A stretch of DNA of 64,000 bases from Pedobacter frigoris (lineage in GTDB: Bacteria; Bacteroidota; Bacteroidia; Sphingobacteriales; Sphingobacteriaceae): assembly GCF_005116445.1 (NCBI RefSeq), contig NZ_SWBQ01000001.1:1054001-1118000 (forward strand). The letters are read 5' to 3'. Made by a program: the position numbers and the translations under genes. Numbering within the stretch: position 1 is the stretch's first letter; every line of letters starts with the position of its first letter. A model generated the notes under the pieces. The model had not been told where the DNA came from and searched no databases. It saw only the letters and a list, made by a program, of their open reading frames with translations. Positions 36,663-45,011 of this stretch are shown piece after piece.

Positions 36663-37871
36663 ATGAAGTATATTATTGCAATAGGCATATTTCAGGCTTT
36701 AGCTGCAACTATTTTATTATGGAGAAGTAGAATTCGTAACCAAGCAGACGATCTTTTGATTGCACTTTTGGTTAGCATTTGCCTACACCTTTCTATCAAA
36801 TTTTTTATATATAGTTTTGTGTTAGATACTGAGGTGTTAACGATGATGAACACATTTATATGGTTCTGTTATTTGCCGTTACTTTATCTATATACCCTAA
36901 AAACTATTCAGCCTAGTTTTATACCAGCATCTAAATGGTATGTATTTGTTCCGCTTATTATTGGCGCTATCTGTTTTTTTTCTGTAGTAAGTGCGTTAGT
37001 CACCAGTACTAAAGCGGGGCATCAAATTTTATCGTGGTATAACGCAATTAGTGTATGGGCAATTTTATCATTCGATGCCATTATGGCTTGTTGGATTATT
37101 ATTTATGCTAATAAAAAGCTAAACACTCAATCTAATGAAAGGAGATTAATTATTCAGTTAGCCTCATTATTTTTGGCTACGAGTTTGTTGAGTTTTAGTT
37201 TTATAGTAATCAAACCATTTGGCTTTGCTCATAATTACATTGGTAGAAGTATAATTTATTCGGTGCTTATTGTAATTTGTATTAGAATTATCACTTTCAG
37301 ATATTCGGCTTTTATGAATGTTGCAATAGAAAATTTTGGTCTAAATTCTATTTCTCAAAATAATCAAGATAAATTTAAGCAGGTTGGTAATGTTGATCAA
37401 GATTTACCATTAGCAATAAAAAATTCGCCACAAGAAAATAAATTAACACTATCTTCCTCATCTGCAATAATGATAAACGAAAGGAAAGAATTGTTAAGCA
37501 TGGATGAAATGTTAAGCATTGCACTAAAACTAGAAAACGCAATGAATATAGAAAGATATTATAGTGATAGTGAACTCACACTCGATAAGCTTTCATCTCT
37601 AACTAAACATAATAAGTACCACATTAGCGAAACACTTAACCATTTTTTACATAAGCCTTTTTATACTTTCGTGAATGAGTATAGGATAAAATATGTAAAG
37701 CAGCAGATAGAAAACTTATCGCAAAAAGATATCGAAATAAATATGCTTTCCTTGGCTTATGATGCTGGTTTTAATTCTAAATCTTCATTCAATAGGTATT
37801 TTAAAGAGATTGTTGGACAAACGCCAACAGCCTATTTAAAAATGATTACGCATCATTTAGAGATCGCTTAG
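36663..37871 (+). CDS. membrane-anchored AraC-family regulator
   Basis: A 402-residue regulator with about seven hydrophobic segments in the first 220 residues (for example IIAIGIFQALAATILLW, WYVFVPLIIGAICFFSVV). A linker and a C-terminal AraC helix-turn-helix follow (INMLSLAYDAGFNSKSSFNRYF, FKEIVGQTPTAYL). This class senses an outside or membrane signal and binds DNA from the membrane. It is divergent from the TonB receptor and probably controls it and the phosphatase. The gene is strongly AT-rich by eye. Confidence 0.9.
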   Translation: MKYIIAIGIFQALAATILLWRSRIRNQADDLLIALLVSICLHLSIKFFIYSFVLDTEVLTMMNTFIWFCYLPLLYLYTLKTIQPSFIPASKWYVFVPLIIGAICFFSVVSALVTSTKAGHQILSWYNAISVWAILSFDAIMACWIIIYANKKLNTQSNERRLIIQLASLFLATSLLSFSFIVIKPFGFAHNYIGRSIIYSVLIVICIRIITFRYSAFMNVAIENFGLNSISQNNQDKFKQVGNVDQDLPLAIKNSPQENKLTLSSSSAIMINERKELLSMDEMLSIALKLENAMNIERYYSDSELTLDKLSSLTKHNKYHISETLNHFLHKPFYTFVNEYRIKYVKQQIENLSQKDIEINMLSLAYDAGFNSKSSFNRYFKEIVGQTPTAYLKMITHHLEIA

Positions 37872-37943
37872 CTATTTAGTAATGATATTGGTAGTTGTAC
37901 GGAAAGTATTTTTTGAAAAATGCCTTTTAAAATACATTTTAAA

Positions 37944-37975
37944 TACCAAAGGCGCAATTTCTTGCGCCTTTGGTA
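37944..37975. terminator. 14-bp perfect hairpin
   Basis: TACCAAAGGCGCAA and TTGCGCCTTTGGTA pair perfectly around the loop TTTC. It is 73 bases past the AraC stop. There is no T-run on the right, so it is a weaker terminator candidate. Confidence 0.65.
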
Positions 37976-38049
37976 ACATCACCGACATCGAACACAAAAT
38001 CTGCGTTTTTAGGCATCTTAAGCAAGAGTAAAATCGTCGTGAAAACAGA

Positions 38050-38081
38050 AAACCATCTTTAAGTCGCCTTGAAGATGGTTT
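38050..38081 (+). terminator. terminator-like hairpin with T-tail
   Basis: The 10-bp arms AAACCATCTT and AAGATGGTTT enclose a 12-nt loop. The right arm runs into TTAATTTC. It may be the real terminator of the AraC gene or belong to a lost gene. Confidence 0.55.
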
Positions 38082-38189
38082 TTAATTTCTGTGAACCTCA
38101 CTGACATTTTCTCGAACCACTTTGTGTCAGATTTAAAACGTATAATTAATTTGGCCGATGAATTAGATGACAGATATTGAAAGTTATCT

Positions 38190-38358
38190 AGTAGAGTTTT
38201 TTATGATTTCACTACTATAGCATATTACTGAGTTCGTAAATTGTCTAAAATGGTATGTTGACTGGAGAAACTTATCGGAAAATTTGGAGTTTCAATGAGG
38301 ACAATTTACATAGATATCAAGCATTGGAAAAATCGCCTGTCTATCAGAAAACTCTACT
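38190..38358. repeat. 11-bp inverted repeats flanking 147 bp
   Basis: AGTAGAGTTTT at 38190-38200 and AAAACTCTACT at 38348-38358 are perfect reverse complements. They bracket the decayed regulator fragment. The element is 169 bp, the size of a small non-autonomous insertion, but I see no target-site duplication. Confidence 0.4.
38225..38352 (+). pseudogene. decayed HTH fragment of a YafY/WYL-type regulator
   Basis: From 38262 the frame reads LEKLIGKFGVSMRTIYIDI, matching the helix-turn-helix of YafY/DeoR-type regulators (LAEKFGVSxRTIYRDIKAL). One base is then missing: after GATATCAA a shifted frame continues ALEKSPVYQ, as the family would. An in-frame stop lies just upstream (TGA at 38259). 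Only about 35 codons survive, and there is no WYL domain. Confidence 0.55.
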
Positions 38359-38391
38359 CTTTTAGATATTTACGGGGTTTATTTGTAACAA

Positions 38392-40848
38392 TTAGAATTC
38401 AACAATAAAACCTATTGTAGGTGTAAATTGAGCCTCATCATTTTTAAGTAGCAAAGGAATAGCGTTGCTACCGTTAGGTTTTATTGGCGAGCCGTCTGTT
38501 GTTTCAAAAGCAGTATTGTCTGTAGTTCTCTGAAATGTATATGATGGAACTGCTGTGCTTTTTGCAGCGTACCAATTTGTTATATCAAGAAATAAATCAA
38601 TAGTCACTTTTTTCAAATTCCATTTTTTATCTATCCTAATATCACTCCCATTAAACCCGTTTAAACGAAGAGAGTTTAGTCTTGAATAATCAAATATTCC
38701 TTGCCCTTGAGATAAATAATTAGCTCTGGATTCTTCTTCATTAAAAGGTGTGTAAGGAGCACCGCCCTGATAACGGAATTTTATACCTAACTCCCAATTA
38801 CGGTTAAATTTATATCCGCTAGTAATGCTTAGCAAATGTCTATTGTCCCAACTGCTAGAGATCAATACATCATTTGCACCGCTATATTTACTTCTGAAAT
38901 AAGTATAAGAGAAGATGCCAAAGAAACGGTCGGTTAACTTTTTCTGTGCAAAAAATTCTAGTCCATAAGTATTACCTTTTCCATTGGTAGTTACTGCTTC
39001 ATTTCCTAACACATTAAAATCATTGCCTAAGTTTGTTAATGATATGCCAGTACGAACTGATACGGGTACATTGTTATAATTTTTATAAAAGCCTTCTACT
39101 GTAAAGCGTAAGCCATCATTTGGTAAATACTCAATACCTGTTACATAGTGGTCGCTTTTTTGATATTTGCTATTTCTATTCACTAAAGAATTATTGTTAT
39201 CGGCAAAGCCTAAAATTGTGTAGGGGGCGATTTTAAAATAACTACCTATTGAAGCGTTAGCTGTCCATTTGTCGGCTAAAACATAGCTTAATGAAACTCG
39301 AGGAGATAATGTTTCTAAAGGGTTGTTTCCGTTTGTTGTAAAGCTATTCATATCAGTACGTAAGCCTCCGCTTACACCCAAGCGGTTATCAAAAAAGCGT
39401 TTACTTAATTGCATAAAAGCACCGTATTTTAAGAAATTATTTAATGGACTATTAAAATTGAGAGATACATTTGGTTGAATAATATTACCATTATTATCTC
39501 TAAGTTCTTTCCTTAACACTGTGAATGTTTCATTATTATATTCTGCCAATTGTAACATTGCACCATAAGAAATCTTCCAACCGTTTTTGTTTTTGTTTAT
39601 GTCTATTCTTAATTTGTTTTCAACCTCGGTTGAGTTTAGAGATAATATTTGCTGAGATGGCAATTGCGATTTATTATCCTCAAACTGATTTATATTGTTA
39701 TCAAAATAATTACGACTTAATGCAATATTCAAAAACCCATTGTTAAGCAATTTTTTAAAAGTTAAGCCTGCTGTGTAGGTGTTTTGATCTATAAATGGCG
39801 CAGAATTAATAATATAAAGTTTTTCAGGAGTAGCTTGCTTAATTTCTCCAAATCTAAATTTGTCTAATGCTCCCAAGCCTATAAATGATAATGTGGTTTT
39901 TTCATCAATTTGATGTGTGATTTTTGTTTGAAAATCCCAATAATTTGGGCGAATCGGTAAATCAATTAAAGAGAATAGCAATTGTAAATAGGAACGTCTT
40001 GCAGATGCTAGAAAGGTTGTTTTTTTATTTTTTGATAAAGGACCTTCAAACGTTGTAGCTAATTCTGTTGCACTTAGCCTTACATTACCTTGCACCTTAT
40101 TTGGGTTTCCTGTACGTTGTTTAAATTGAAATACAGAACTTAATGCATTGTCATATCTTGCATCAAAAGCTGAAGAACTCAATTTCACATCTTCTATAAA
40201 TGATACATTCAAAATGCCTTGAGGGCCTCCAGAGCTTCCTTGTGTTTGAAAGTGATTGATAACTGGAACTTCAATACCGTCTAAATAAAATACATTTTCA
40301 TTTGGACCACCACCTCTAATAATAATGTCGTTTCTAAAACCGCCACCGCCTGCACCGCCGCCAACACCAGGTAAAGTTTGAATTACCTTACTTATATCAA
40401 AGTTGCCACCAGGGTTGGTTTTTATCTCTTCGGTAGTTAATTTTTGTACACTCAAAGGCGTTTCTAACGTTGCTGCTTCAACAGTCCGTTTATTTGATTT
40501 TACCACTACTTCTGATAAAAGACTAGCTGTAGGTTCTAATTCTACGTTTACATTGTTTTCATTTCCTGAATTTATTGTGATGTTATATAGCGTTACTGGT
40601 TTGTACCCAATATTTCTAAATGTGATATTATATGTTTTCAGTACTATTTCTTTGATTCTAAATGAACCGCTTGAATCTGCAACGGCAACTTTTGATGTCC
40701 CTTCTAAAAAGATGGTGGTATTGGGAATTGGTTTTTGTGTTAATTTATCAATTACTTTTCCAGAAAAGCTACCGCTGTTTTGGGCGTTTACGATTATTGG
40801 AAATATTAACAGTATAGAAATAGTTATAATTTTTTTTAAAATTTTCAT
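38392..40848 (-). CDS. TonB-dependent receptor with carboxypeptidase-regulatory domain
   Basis: An 818-residue outer-membrane receptor. After a signal peptide (ITISILLIFPIIVNAQ) comes a CarboxypepD_reg-like domain (25-110; GKVIDKLTQKPIPNTTIFLEG). The plug holds GGGFRNDIIIRGG and NVFYLDGIEVPVINHF, and a barrel follows. The C-terminus ends PTIGFIVEF, with a terminal phenylalanine as expected for barrel insertion. It has no STN domain and no SusD partner. The best known relatives take up siderophores or other metal or small ligands; the ligand here is unknown. The gene is AT-rich. Next leftward-reading genes upstream are the SDR and DUF2141 genes. Confidence 0.93.
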   Translation of the reverse strand: MKILKKIITISILLIFPIIVNAQNSGSFSGKVIDKLTQKPIPNTTIFLEGTSKVAVADSSGSFRIKEIVLKTYNITFRNIGYKPVTLYNITINSGNENNVNVELEPTASLLSEVVVKSNKRTVEAATLETPLSVQKLTTEEIKTNPGGNFDISKVIQTLPGVGGGAGGGGFRNDIIIRGGGPNENVFYLDGIEVPVINHFQTQGSSGGPQGILNVSFIEDVKLSSSAFDARYDNALSSVFQFKQRTGNPNKVQGNVRLSATELATTFEGPLSKNKKTTFLASARRSYLQLLFSLIDLPIRPNYWDFQTKITHQIDEKTTLSFIGLGALDKFRFGEIKQATPEKLYIINSAPFIDQNTYTAGLTFKKLLNNGFLNIALSRNYFDNNINQFEDNKSQLPSQQILSLNSTEVENKLRIDINKNKNGWKISYGAMLQLAEYNNETFTVLRKELRDNNGNIIQPNVSLNFNSPLNNFLKYGAFMQLSKRFFDNRLGVSGGLRTDMNSFTTNGNNPLETLSPRVSLSYVLADKWTANASIGSYFKIAPYTILGFADNNNSLVNRNSKYQKSDHYVTGIEYLPNDGLRFTVEGFYKNYNNVPVSVRTGISLTNLGNDFNVLGNEAVTTNGKGNTYGLEFFAQKKLTDRFFGIFSYTYFRSKYSGANDVLISSSWDNRHLLSITSGYKFNRNWELGIKFRYQGGAPYTPFNEEESRANYLSQGQGIFDYSRLNSLRLNGFNGSDIRIDKKWNLKKVTIDLFLDITNWYAAKSTAVPSYTFQRTTDNTAFETTDGSPIKPNGSNAIPLLLKNDEAQFTPTIGFIVEF

Positions 40849-41000
40849 AAGTAATTTTTTACACTAAATACTTTTTGTGATAACTTAATTGCATATTTAA
40901 AATTAATGGTTTATAGCTACAATATATTTTGTTCTTAGGTTGAAATAGTTAACTTGATTTTTAGATATTATGTATAATATTTAAAAAATAGCTTGCTTTC

Positions 41001-41927
41001 TTAAGAATTAGTCCTTTTTCTACCAAGCTCATCAAGATAAAAAACATCAGTCATCTCTTCGCTTACCTGCCATAAATTTTTGGCAACTTCCTCGTCATTT
41101 GTGTATTCATCAGCTTCTACTAGGGTAGGATAACCCCTTAATTGTTGAAAGCCATCTGGGCCAACAAATTCTCCACCTTTTATATCATCACTTAGGGCAG
41201 CGTACAAAACGGGTAGTGCGCCAATTTCTGCAGGCTGTAAGAAAAGACTGCCTAAAGGCCTAATCAAACTTGGGAAGTACTGATCTAGGTTTGTTTTAGC
41301 TAGTCCAGGATGTGCAGCTACAGAAATGGTGCTATAATTGGCTGAAGCCAGCCTCTTATTTAGTTCAAAAGCAAAAATTAAACAAGCTCGCTTACTTTGC
41401 CCGTAAGCTGTCCGTTTACTATAACCTTTAAGGCCATGTAAATCATCAAAGTTGATTTTAGCCCATTTAAAGGATAAACTGCTTAGGTTGACAATTCGTG
41501 ATTTAGGCGTGCTTATAAGTAAAGGTAATAACAAGCCTGTTAACGCAAAATGGCCAATATAATTAGTAGCAAGCTGGTTTTCAAAGCCGTCTTGCGTCAC
41601 TTTATAAGGCGACATCATTATACCGGCATTGTTAAGTAACAAGTCTAACTTATTGTAATGGATTTTAAAATCGTCGGCAAATTTTCTTACATCCGCTAAT
41701 TTGCTTAAGTCAAGTAACATTAATTTGATGTTTGCTCTTGGGTGTTTACGTAATATTTTTACCTTTACTTCTTCAGCTTTTTGCATGTTTCTACATGCCA
41801 TAATCACCTCAAAATTTTTTTTCACCAAACCAATTGTAGTTTGGTATCCAATTCCGCTATTAGCACCGGTAACAATAGCTACTTTGCCTTGCTGAGAAGG
41901 TAACTTATCAATATTCCATTTATCCAT
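41001..41927 (-). CDS. short-chain dehydrogenase/reductase
   Basis: A 308-residue cytoplasmic SDR of the retinol-dehydrogenase/WWOX-like type. It has the nucleotide-binding motif TGANSGIG (20-27), NNAG (99-102) and the catalytic Y175-G-Q-S-K179. The substrate is unknown, probably an aldehyde, ketone or alcohol of modest size. It lies between the TonB receptor and DUF2141 genes, all on the minus strand with gaps of 68-152 bp. Confidence 0.92.
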   Translation of the reverse strand: MDKWNIDKLPSQQGKVAIVTGANSGIGYQTTIGLVKKNFEVIMACRNMQKAEEVKVKILRKHPRANIKLMLLDLSKLADVRKFADDFKIHYNKLDLLLNNAGIMMSPYKVTQDGFENQLATNYIGHFALTGLLLPLLISTPKSRIVNLSSLSFKWAKINFDDLHGLKGYSKRTAYGQSKRACLIFAFELNKRLASANYSTISVAAHPGLAKTNLDQYFPSLIRPLGSLFLQPAEIGALPVLYAALSDDIKGGEFVGPDGFQQLRGYPTLVEADEYTNDEEVAKNLWQVSEEMTDVFYLDELGRKRTNS

Positions 41928-41995
41928 TTATTTTATCAAATATTTAAGCTTAATGTAAAACCAAACTTGTTTATTTATCTAATGCTGAGTGTAAA

Positions 41996-42427
41996 CTAGA
42001 ATACTTTATACAGCTTTATTTCTTGCGGTTTTAATGTTGCTGTAAAAGCTATCAAACAAGATTCATATTTAGGCTCACCAAATGGCTTGTAATTATTTCC
42101 AAAGCCTACTGGTTCTTTTGGAATACCAATAAAATTCATGTCGGTTTCTCCATTTGAGTTTAGATCTTGATAGATAGTAACTGCGTAGTTGCCATAAGGT
42201 ACTTGAAAAGAAGCTGTTTGAACTTCTTGGTTGGTTAATAAAACCACTTTCCGAAAAGGAGTTTTCAGCCAATTATTTTTGGCGTTGTAGATTTCTACAA
42301 TAATTTTTCCGCTGTTTATTTTAATATTTGAGACTTTAATGTTTAAAGCCTCTTGCCCAAAAGATTTAAGGTTTGTTAGTGAAATCACCATGATAATGAT
42401 GGCAATACTTTTTATAATTTGCTTCAT
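41996..42427 (-). CDS. DUF2141 secreted protein
   Basis: The 143-residue product has a signal peptide (SIAIIIMVISLTNLKSFGQ). It matches DUF2141: VSNIKINSGKIIVEIYNAK, VPYGNYAVTIYQDLNSNGE and GIPKEPVGFGNNYKPFGEPKY. It is a small periplasmic beta-sandwich protein of unknown function. I chose ATG 42427 over 42472 because the signal peptide begins there. Confidence 0.85.
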   Translation of the reverse strand: MKQIIKSIAIIIMVISLTNLKSFGQEALNIKVSNIKINSGKIIVEIYNAKNNWLKTPFRKVVLLTNQEVQTASFQVPYGNYAVTIYQDLNSNGETDMNFIGIPKEPVGFGNNYKPFGEPKYESCLIAFTATLKPQEIKLYKVF

Positions 42428-42498
42428 TTTATGCTTTTTAGGATTTTTTGATATTATAAATATCAGCAACAAATGTAAAGATAGTTTAGCGCAGAATG

Positions 42499-43413
42499 TT
42501 ATGAGGATTCTTGCACATGGTCGGACAAATCTTGCTTTAATAAGATTCTGTATTGTGAAGGAGTGAGGTTAGTAATTTGTTTGAAAAGCCTGCCAAAGTA
42601 AGAAGCATCAGAAAAATTTAGTTGGAAAGCAATTTGAGCAATATCTTTTGAGAGGTCTTGCAATAGTACTTTACTGTTATAAATTACCACTTCATTAATA
42701 TGTTGTTTAGGTGCTTTGTTTGTTACTTGTTTTACACATCTGTTCAAATAATTTTCAGAAATAGCTAACAAATCAGCATAAAACTTTACGTCTCTATTGC
42801 GCATATAATTTTCATATAGCAATTCTTTAAAACGCATGGAAATTTCTGACTGACGATTTGATTTAGATAAGGAATTTGGCCAAGTCTCCGCCAGTTTTAT
42901 TACAATTGCTTTAAGTAATGAAACTTCAGTTTGTTCAGAAGCTGAAAAATTATTTTTATGGTTAATTAACAATTGACAGCATTGGCATAACCAATCCATT
43001 TCCAATTTAGAGATAGCATGTTTTGGATTAAAAGTGAATCGGTTTAGTACAGCTTTATCAGGGAAAATTTGAGACAAAAGAAGGCTATCAATGTAAATAT
43101 AATAACCATCTGTTGAAGGAAGAATTGATTTTATTGCATTTAAGTGCCCTTCCCTTATAAACAATACATCGTTTGCTTGTAGCTTTATTAAATCATTATC
43201 CACTTGTTGTTCGCCACCACCATCTAAAAAAAGCAGTAAAAAATTATAATCTGTTCTAAATAATGGAATAGGGACTTTTATGAAAGAAAAGGCAATATTT
43301 AAAGAATATATTTGAATTGGACTTTGTTTAAATTCAAAAGATTTTGTTGGATTACCCATAAATTGGTCAACAAAGCCTTCGAAGTTTACGATATCAAAAT
43401 TTTTATTGCTCAT
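42499..43413 (-). CDS. AraC-family transcriptional regulator
   Basis: A 304-residue regulator with a cupin-type N-domain and a C-terminal AraC double helix-turn-helix (QIAFQLNFSDASYFGRLF, FKQITNLTPSQYR). It is cytoplasmic and reads in the same direction as the DUF2141, SDR and TonB receptor genes, so it may control them. Ligand unknown. Confidence 0.92.
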   Translation of the reverse strand: MSNKNFDIVNFEGFVDQFMGNPTKSFEFKQSPIQIYSLNIAFSFIKVPIPLFRTDYNFLLLFLDGGGEQQVDNDLIKLQANDVLFIREGHLNAIKSILPSTDGYYIYIDSLLLSQIFPDKAVLNRFTFNPKHAISKLEMDWLCQCCQLLINHKNNFSASEQTEVSLLKAIVIKLAETWPNSLSKSNRQSEISMRFKELLYENYMRNRDVKFYADLLAISENYLNRCVKQVTNKAPKQHINEVVIYNSKVLLQDLSKDIAQIAFQLNFSDASYFGRLFKQITNLTPSQYRILLKQDLSDHVQESS

Positions 43414-43890
43414 ATTTATTCTAAAAATAGGTAACCATAGAAGTCATTTAATGATCAAAAATAAATTAAGGCTTATGAATAAAGATCTTTAAAGAATCAT
43501 TGTAAATAATAATAAATCACCAAATCATTTTATAAAATTCGACAGTATTTCACAAACAGGTCTTAAGCAAGAACCAAAGCGCTACAAACCCCATAATTAT
43601 AGGTATTGTTTTAAACTTCATATGTTTATATATGAATCTAATATATATCTAATTTTGCGAAAAATTGTAATTGAAGCTTTACGATCTTTAAGAAGTATGA
43701 ACTCTCAGATGCATGCGAAAGCAGCTTGAAGGTTCATCAAAAAACGGTCCTTTTTTAATAATCGAAATGTTAAAAGAGCAAAATGTCGTTTAAGAAATCG
43801 TGAAATCTCTTATTGAAGTACATATATAATTGGTAGCTAACAAGATTCTGGTAATCATTTATGATGTAATTAATATCCATAGAATCAAAA
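43414..43890. other. AT-rich intergenic stretch
   Basis: It holds the upstream region of the AraC gene and otherwise very AT-rich sequence. I find no gene, repeat or hairpin that I can support here. Together with the next 1.1 kb it forms the least coding part of the window. Confidence 0.6.
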
Positions 43891-43933
43891 AATCGGAAAA
43901 ATTTATCCCTAGTAGAGATATACTTTTCCGATT
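43891..43933 (-). terminator. terminator of tRNA-Lys copy 2
   Basis: AATCGGAAAA (43891-43900) and TTTTCCGATT (43924-43933) pair over 10 bp. Read on the minus strand, downstream of the tRNA, the second arm is followed by six T. It differs from the terminators of the other two copies. Confidence 0.75.
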
Positions 43934-43943
43934 ATTTTTTATG

Positions 43944-44016
43944 TGATCCCGCTGGGATTCGAACCCAGGACCACTACATTAAAAGTGTAATGCTCTACCA
44001 GCTGAGCTACGGAATC
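43944..44016 (-). tRNA. tRNA-Lys (anticodon UUU), copy 2
   Basis: Same 73 bases, same strand and same anticodon loop (CTTTTAA) as copy 1 at 6097-6169. The two copies are therefore 37.8 kb direct repeats. CCA is not encoded. Confidence 0.97.
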
Positions 44017-44065
44017 ATCGTTCTAATTTGAACTTTTACTCTAAGCGTTTCCGTTTAAAGTGGTG

Positions 44066-44073
44066 CAAATATA
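44066..44073 (-). promoter_or_regulatory. -7 box upstream of tRNA-Lys copy 2
   Basis: On the minus strand TATATTTG is followed by CACC, as at copy 1. It is 49 bases from the tRNA 5' end, further than at the other two copies (20-21 bases). Confidence 0.5.
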
Positions 44074-44158
44074 GGATTGTAGCCTCTATTCTGCAAATTA
44101 TTAATCCATAAATTATATAGTGTGCTGATTCTAAGACAGATTATTACTTCATCACAGT

Positions 44159-44351
44159 TTACAATACGTTAACAATGCCTAAATATTGACTATTACTCCT
44201 TGTTTTGCAGTCCTCAGCAACAAATGCCAGGTATACATGAACAGCTTTTCCGGAAAATTTATCGCTTAGCAGGAGGATGCCTGCTTCTGCATAACGCCTT
44301 ACCGCCATAGTGTCATATTCAGCCTTCTCGTTCCCGATATCAAAACCAAAT
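44159..44351 (-). pseudogene. C-terminal fragment resembling DUF6266
   Basis: On the minus strand an open frame ends at 44159. It includes YAEAGILLLSDKFSGKAVHV and then YLAFVAEDCKTRSNSQYLG before the stop. The last part resembles the C-terminus of DUF6266 proteins of Bacteroidota (VHVYLAFISEDGKxVSNSxYLG, from memory). The frame is closed by a stop just upstream (near 44352), so only about 63 codons remain of a usual 200 or so. The first ATG is at 44308. Confidence 0.45.
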
Positions 44352-44406
44352 CATGGAGATATAGCTATAACAGGATAAGACATCATAGCAGTTAAGCTGC
44401 TATTTT

Positions 44407-44461
44407 CTCTTGCTTTTGTCTTGCTTTTCTCTTGCTCCTCTCTTGCTATTGTCTTGCTTTT
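44407..44461. repeat. five tandem copies of an 11-bp repeat
   Basis: The units are CTCTTGCTTTT, GTCTTGCTTTT, CTCTTGCTCCT, CTCTTGCTATT and GTCTTGCTTTT, exactly contiguous over 55 bp. The core TCTTGCT is invariant. The 11-bp period is close to one helical turn. It is not part of any supported gene. Confidence 0.9.
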
Positions 44462-44747
44462 GCAGGAAAAACCCAAAATTCAAGCTATAATTAAGTAAGC
44501 TAAAAACAAGATTAAAATACTGCTGAGTATATAGCGATCGTTATAGGGTTGACTGCAATAATTGCCTTAAGTCATCCAATGTATTGATGTCATCCGCTTT
44601 TTAATTGAATAGGGGGGATATAAAGGAAAAAGGATGAGATACCTATTACTTTTGGAATCATAAATATTTAACAGACTGGATTAAAATGCGGTAGAGATAA
44701 ATTTCAAGAAAATCTACAAATGACTGGGAAAAGCTAAAGAATAATTA

Positions 44748-44755
44748 TATTTTTG
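44748..44755 (+). promoter_or_regulatory. -7 box of tRNA-Lys copy 3
   Basis: TATTTTTG followed by CAC fits TAnnTTTG and ends 20 bases before the tRNA start, as at copy 1. Confidence 0.6.
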
Positions 44756-44775
44756 CACTTCTTAAAAAAAGAGCT

Positions 44776-44848
44776 GATTCCGTAGCTCAGCTGGTAGAGC
44801 ATTACACTTTTAATGTAGTGGTCCTGGGTTCGAATCCCAGCGGGATCA
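44776..44848 (+). tRNA. tRNA-Lys (anticodon UUU), copy 3
   Basis: The same 73 bases as copies 1 and 2 but on the plus strand. It forms an inverted repeat with copy 2, 759 bp away, and with copy 1, 38.6 kb away. It has its own promoter box and terminator, so it should be active. Confidence 0.97.
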
Positions 44849-44854
44849 CAAAAA

Positions 44855-44874
44855 GCCTCAGAGAAATCTGAGGC
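44855..44874 (+). terminator. terminator of tRNA-Lys copy 3
   Basis: GCCTCAGA-GAAA-TCTGAGGC is a perfect 8-bp stem with a GAAA tetraloop, followed by seven T. It is nearly the same as the terminator of copy 1. Confidence 0.92.
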
Positions 44875-45011
44875 TTTTTTGTTTTATATTACTTTGTCGT
44901 TTCAAGTATGCGAAGAATCTCAAAGTAAGACACATGGGGAATAATAAGTAATTTATGCTGGTAAGCATATTACTACCTATAATATTTGTTTATTTTTGAA
45001 TAAAAAACACT

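Larger units (their letters stand above)
37872..38391. other. 520-bp intergenic stretch with two hairpins and gene debris
   Basis: It contains the two hairpins listed below, an 11-bp inverted repeat and a decayed regulator fragment. Apart from these I see no coding potential. Confidence 0.6.

Noticed and set aside
44407-44461. 11-bp array as CRISPR or origin iterons
   Set aside because: Too short and without spacers for CRISPR. No DnaA boxes or replication genes are next to it.
44541-44605. Minus-strand frame ending DINTLDDLRQLLQSTL
   Set aside because: Only about 19 codons between stops. It could be gene debris but matches no family I can name.
43944-44848. Inverted tRNA-Lys pair as ends of a transposon
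   Set aside because: Each copy is a full tRNA with its own promoter box and terminator. The 759 bp between them hold no transposase.
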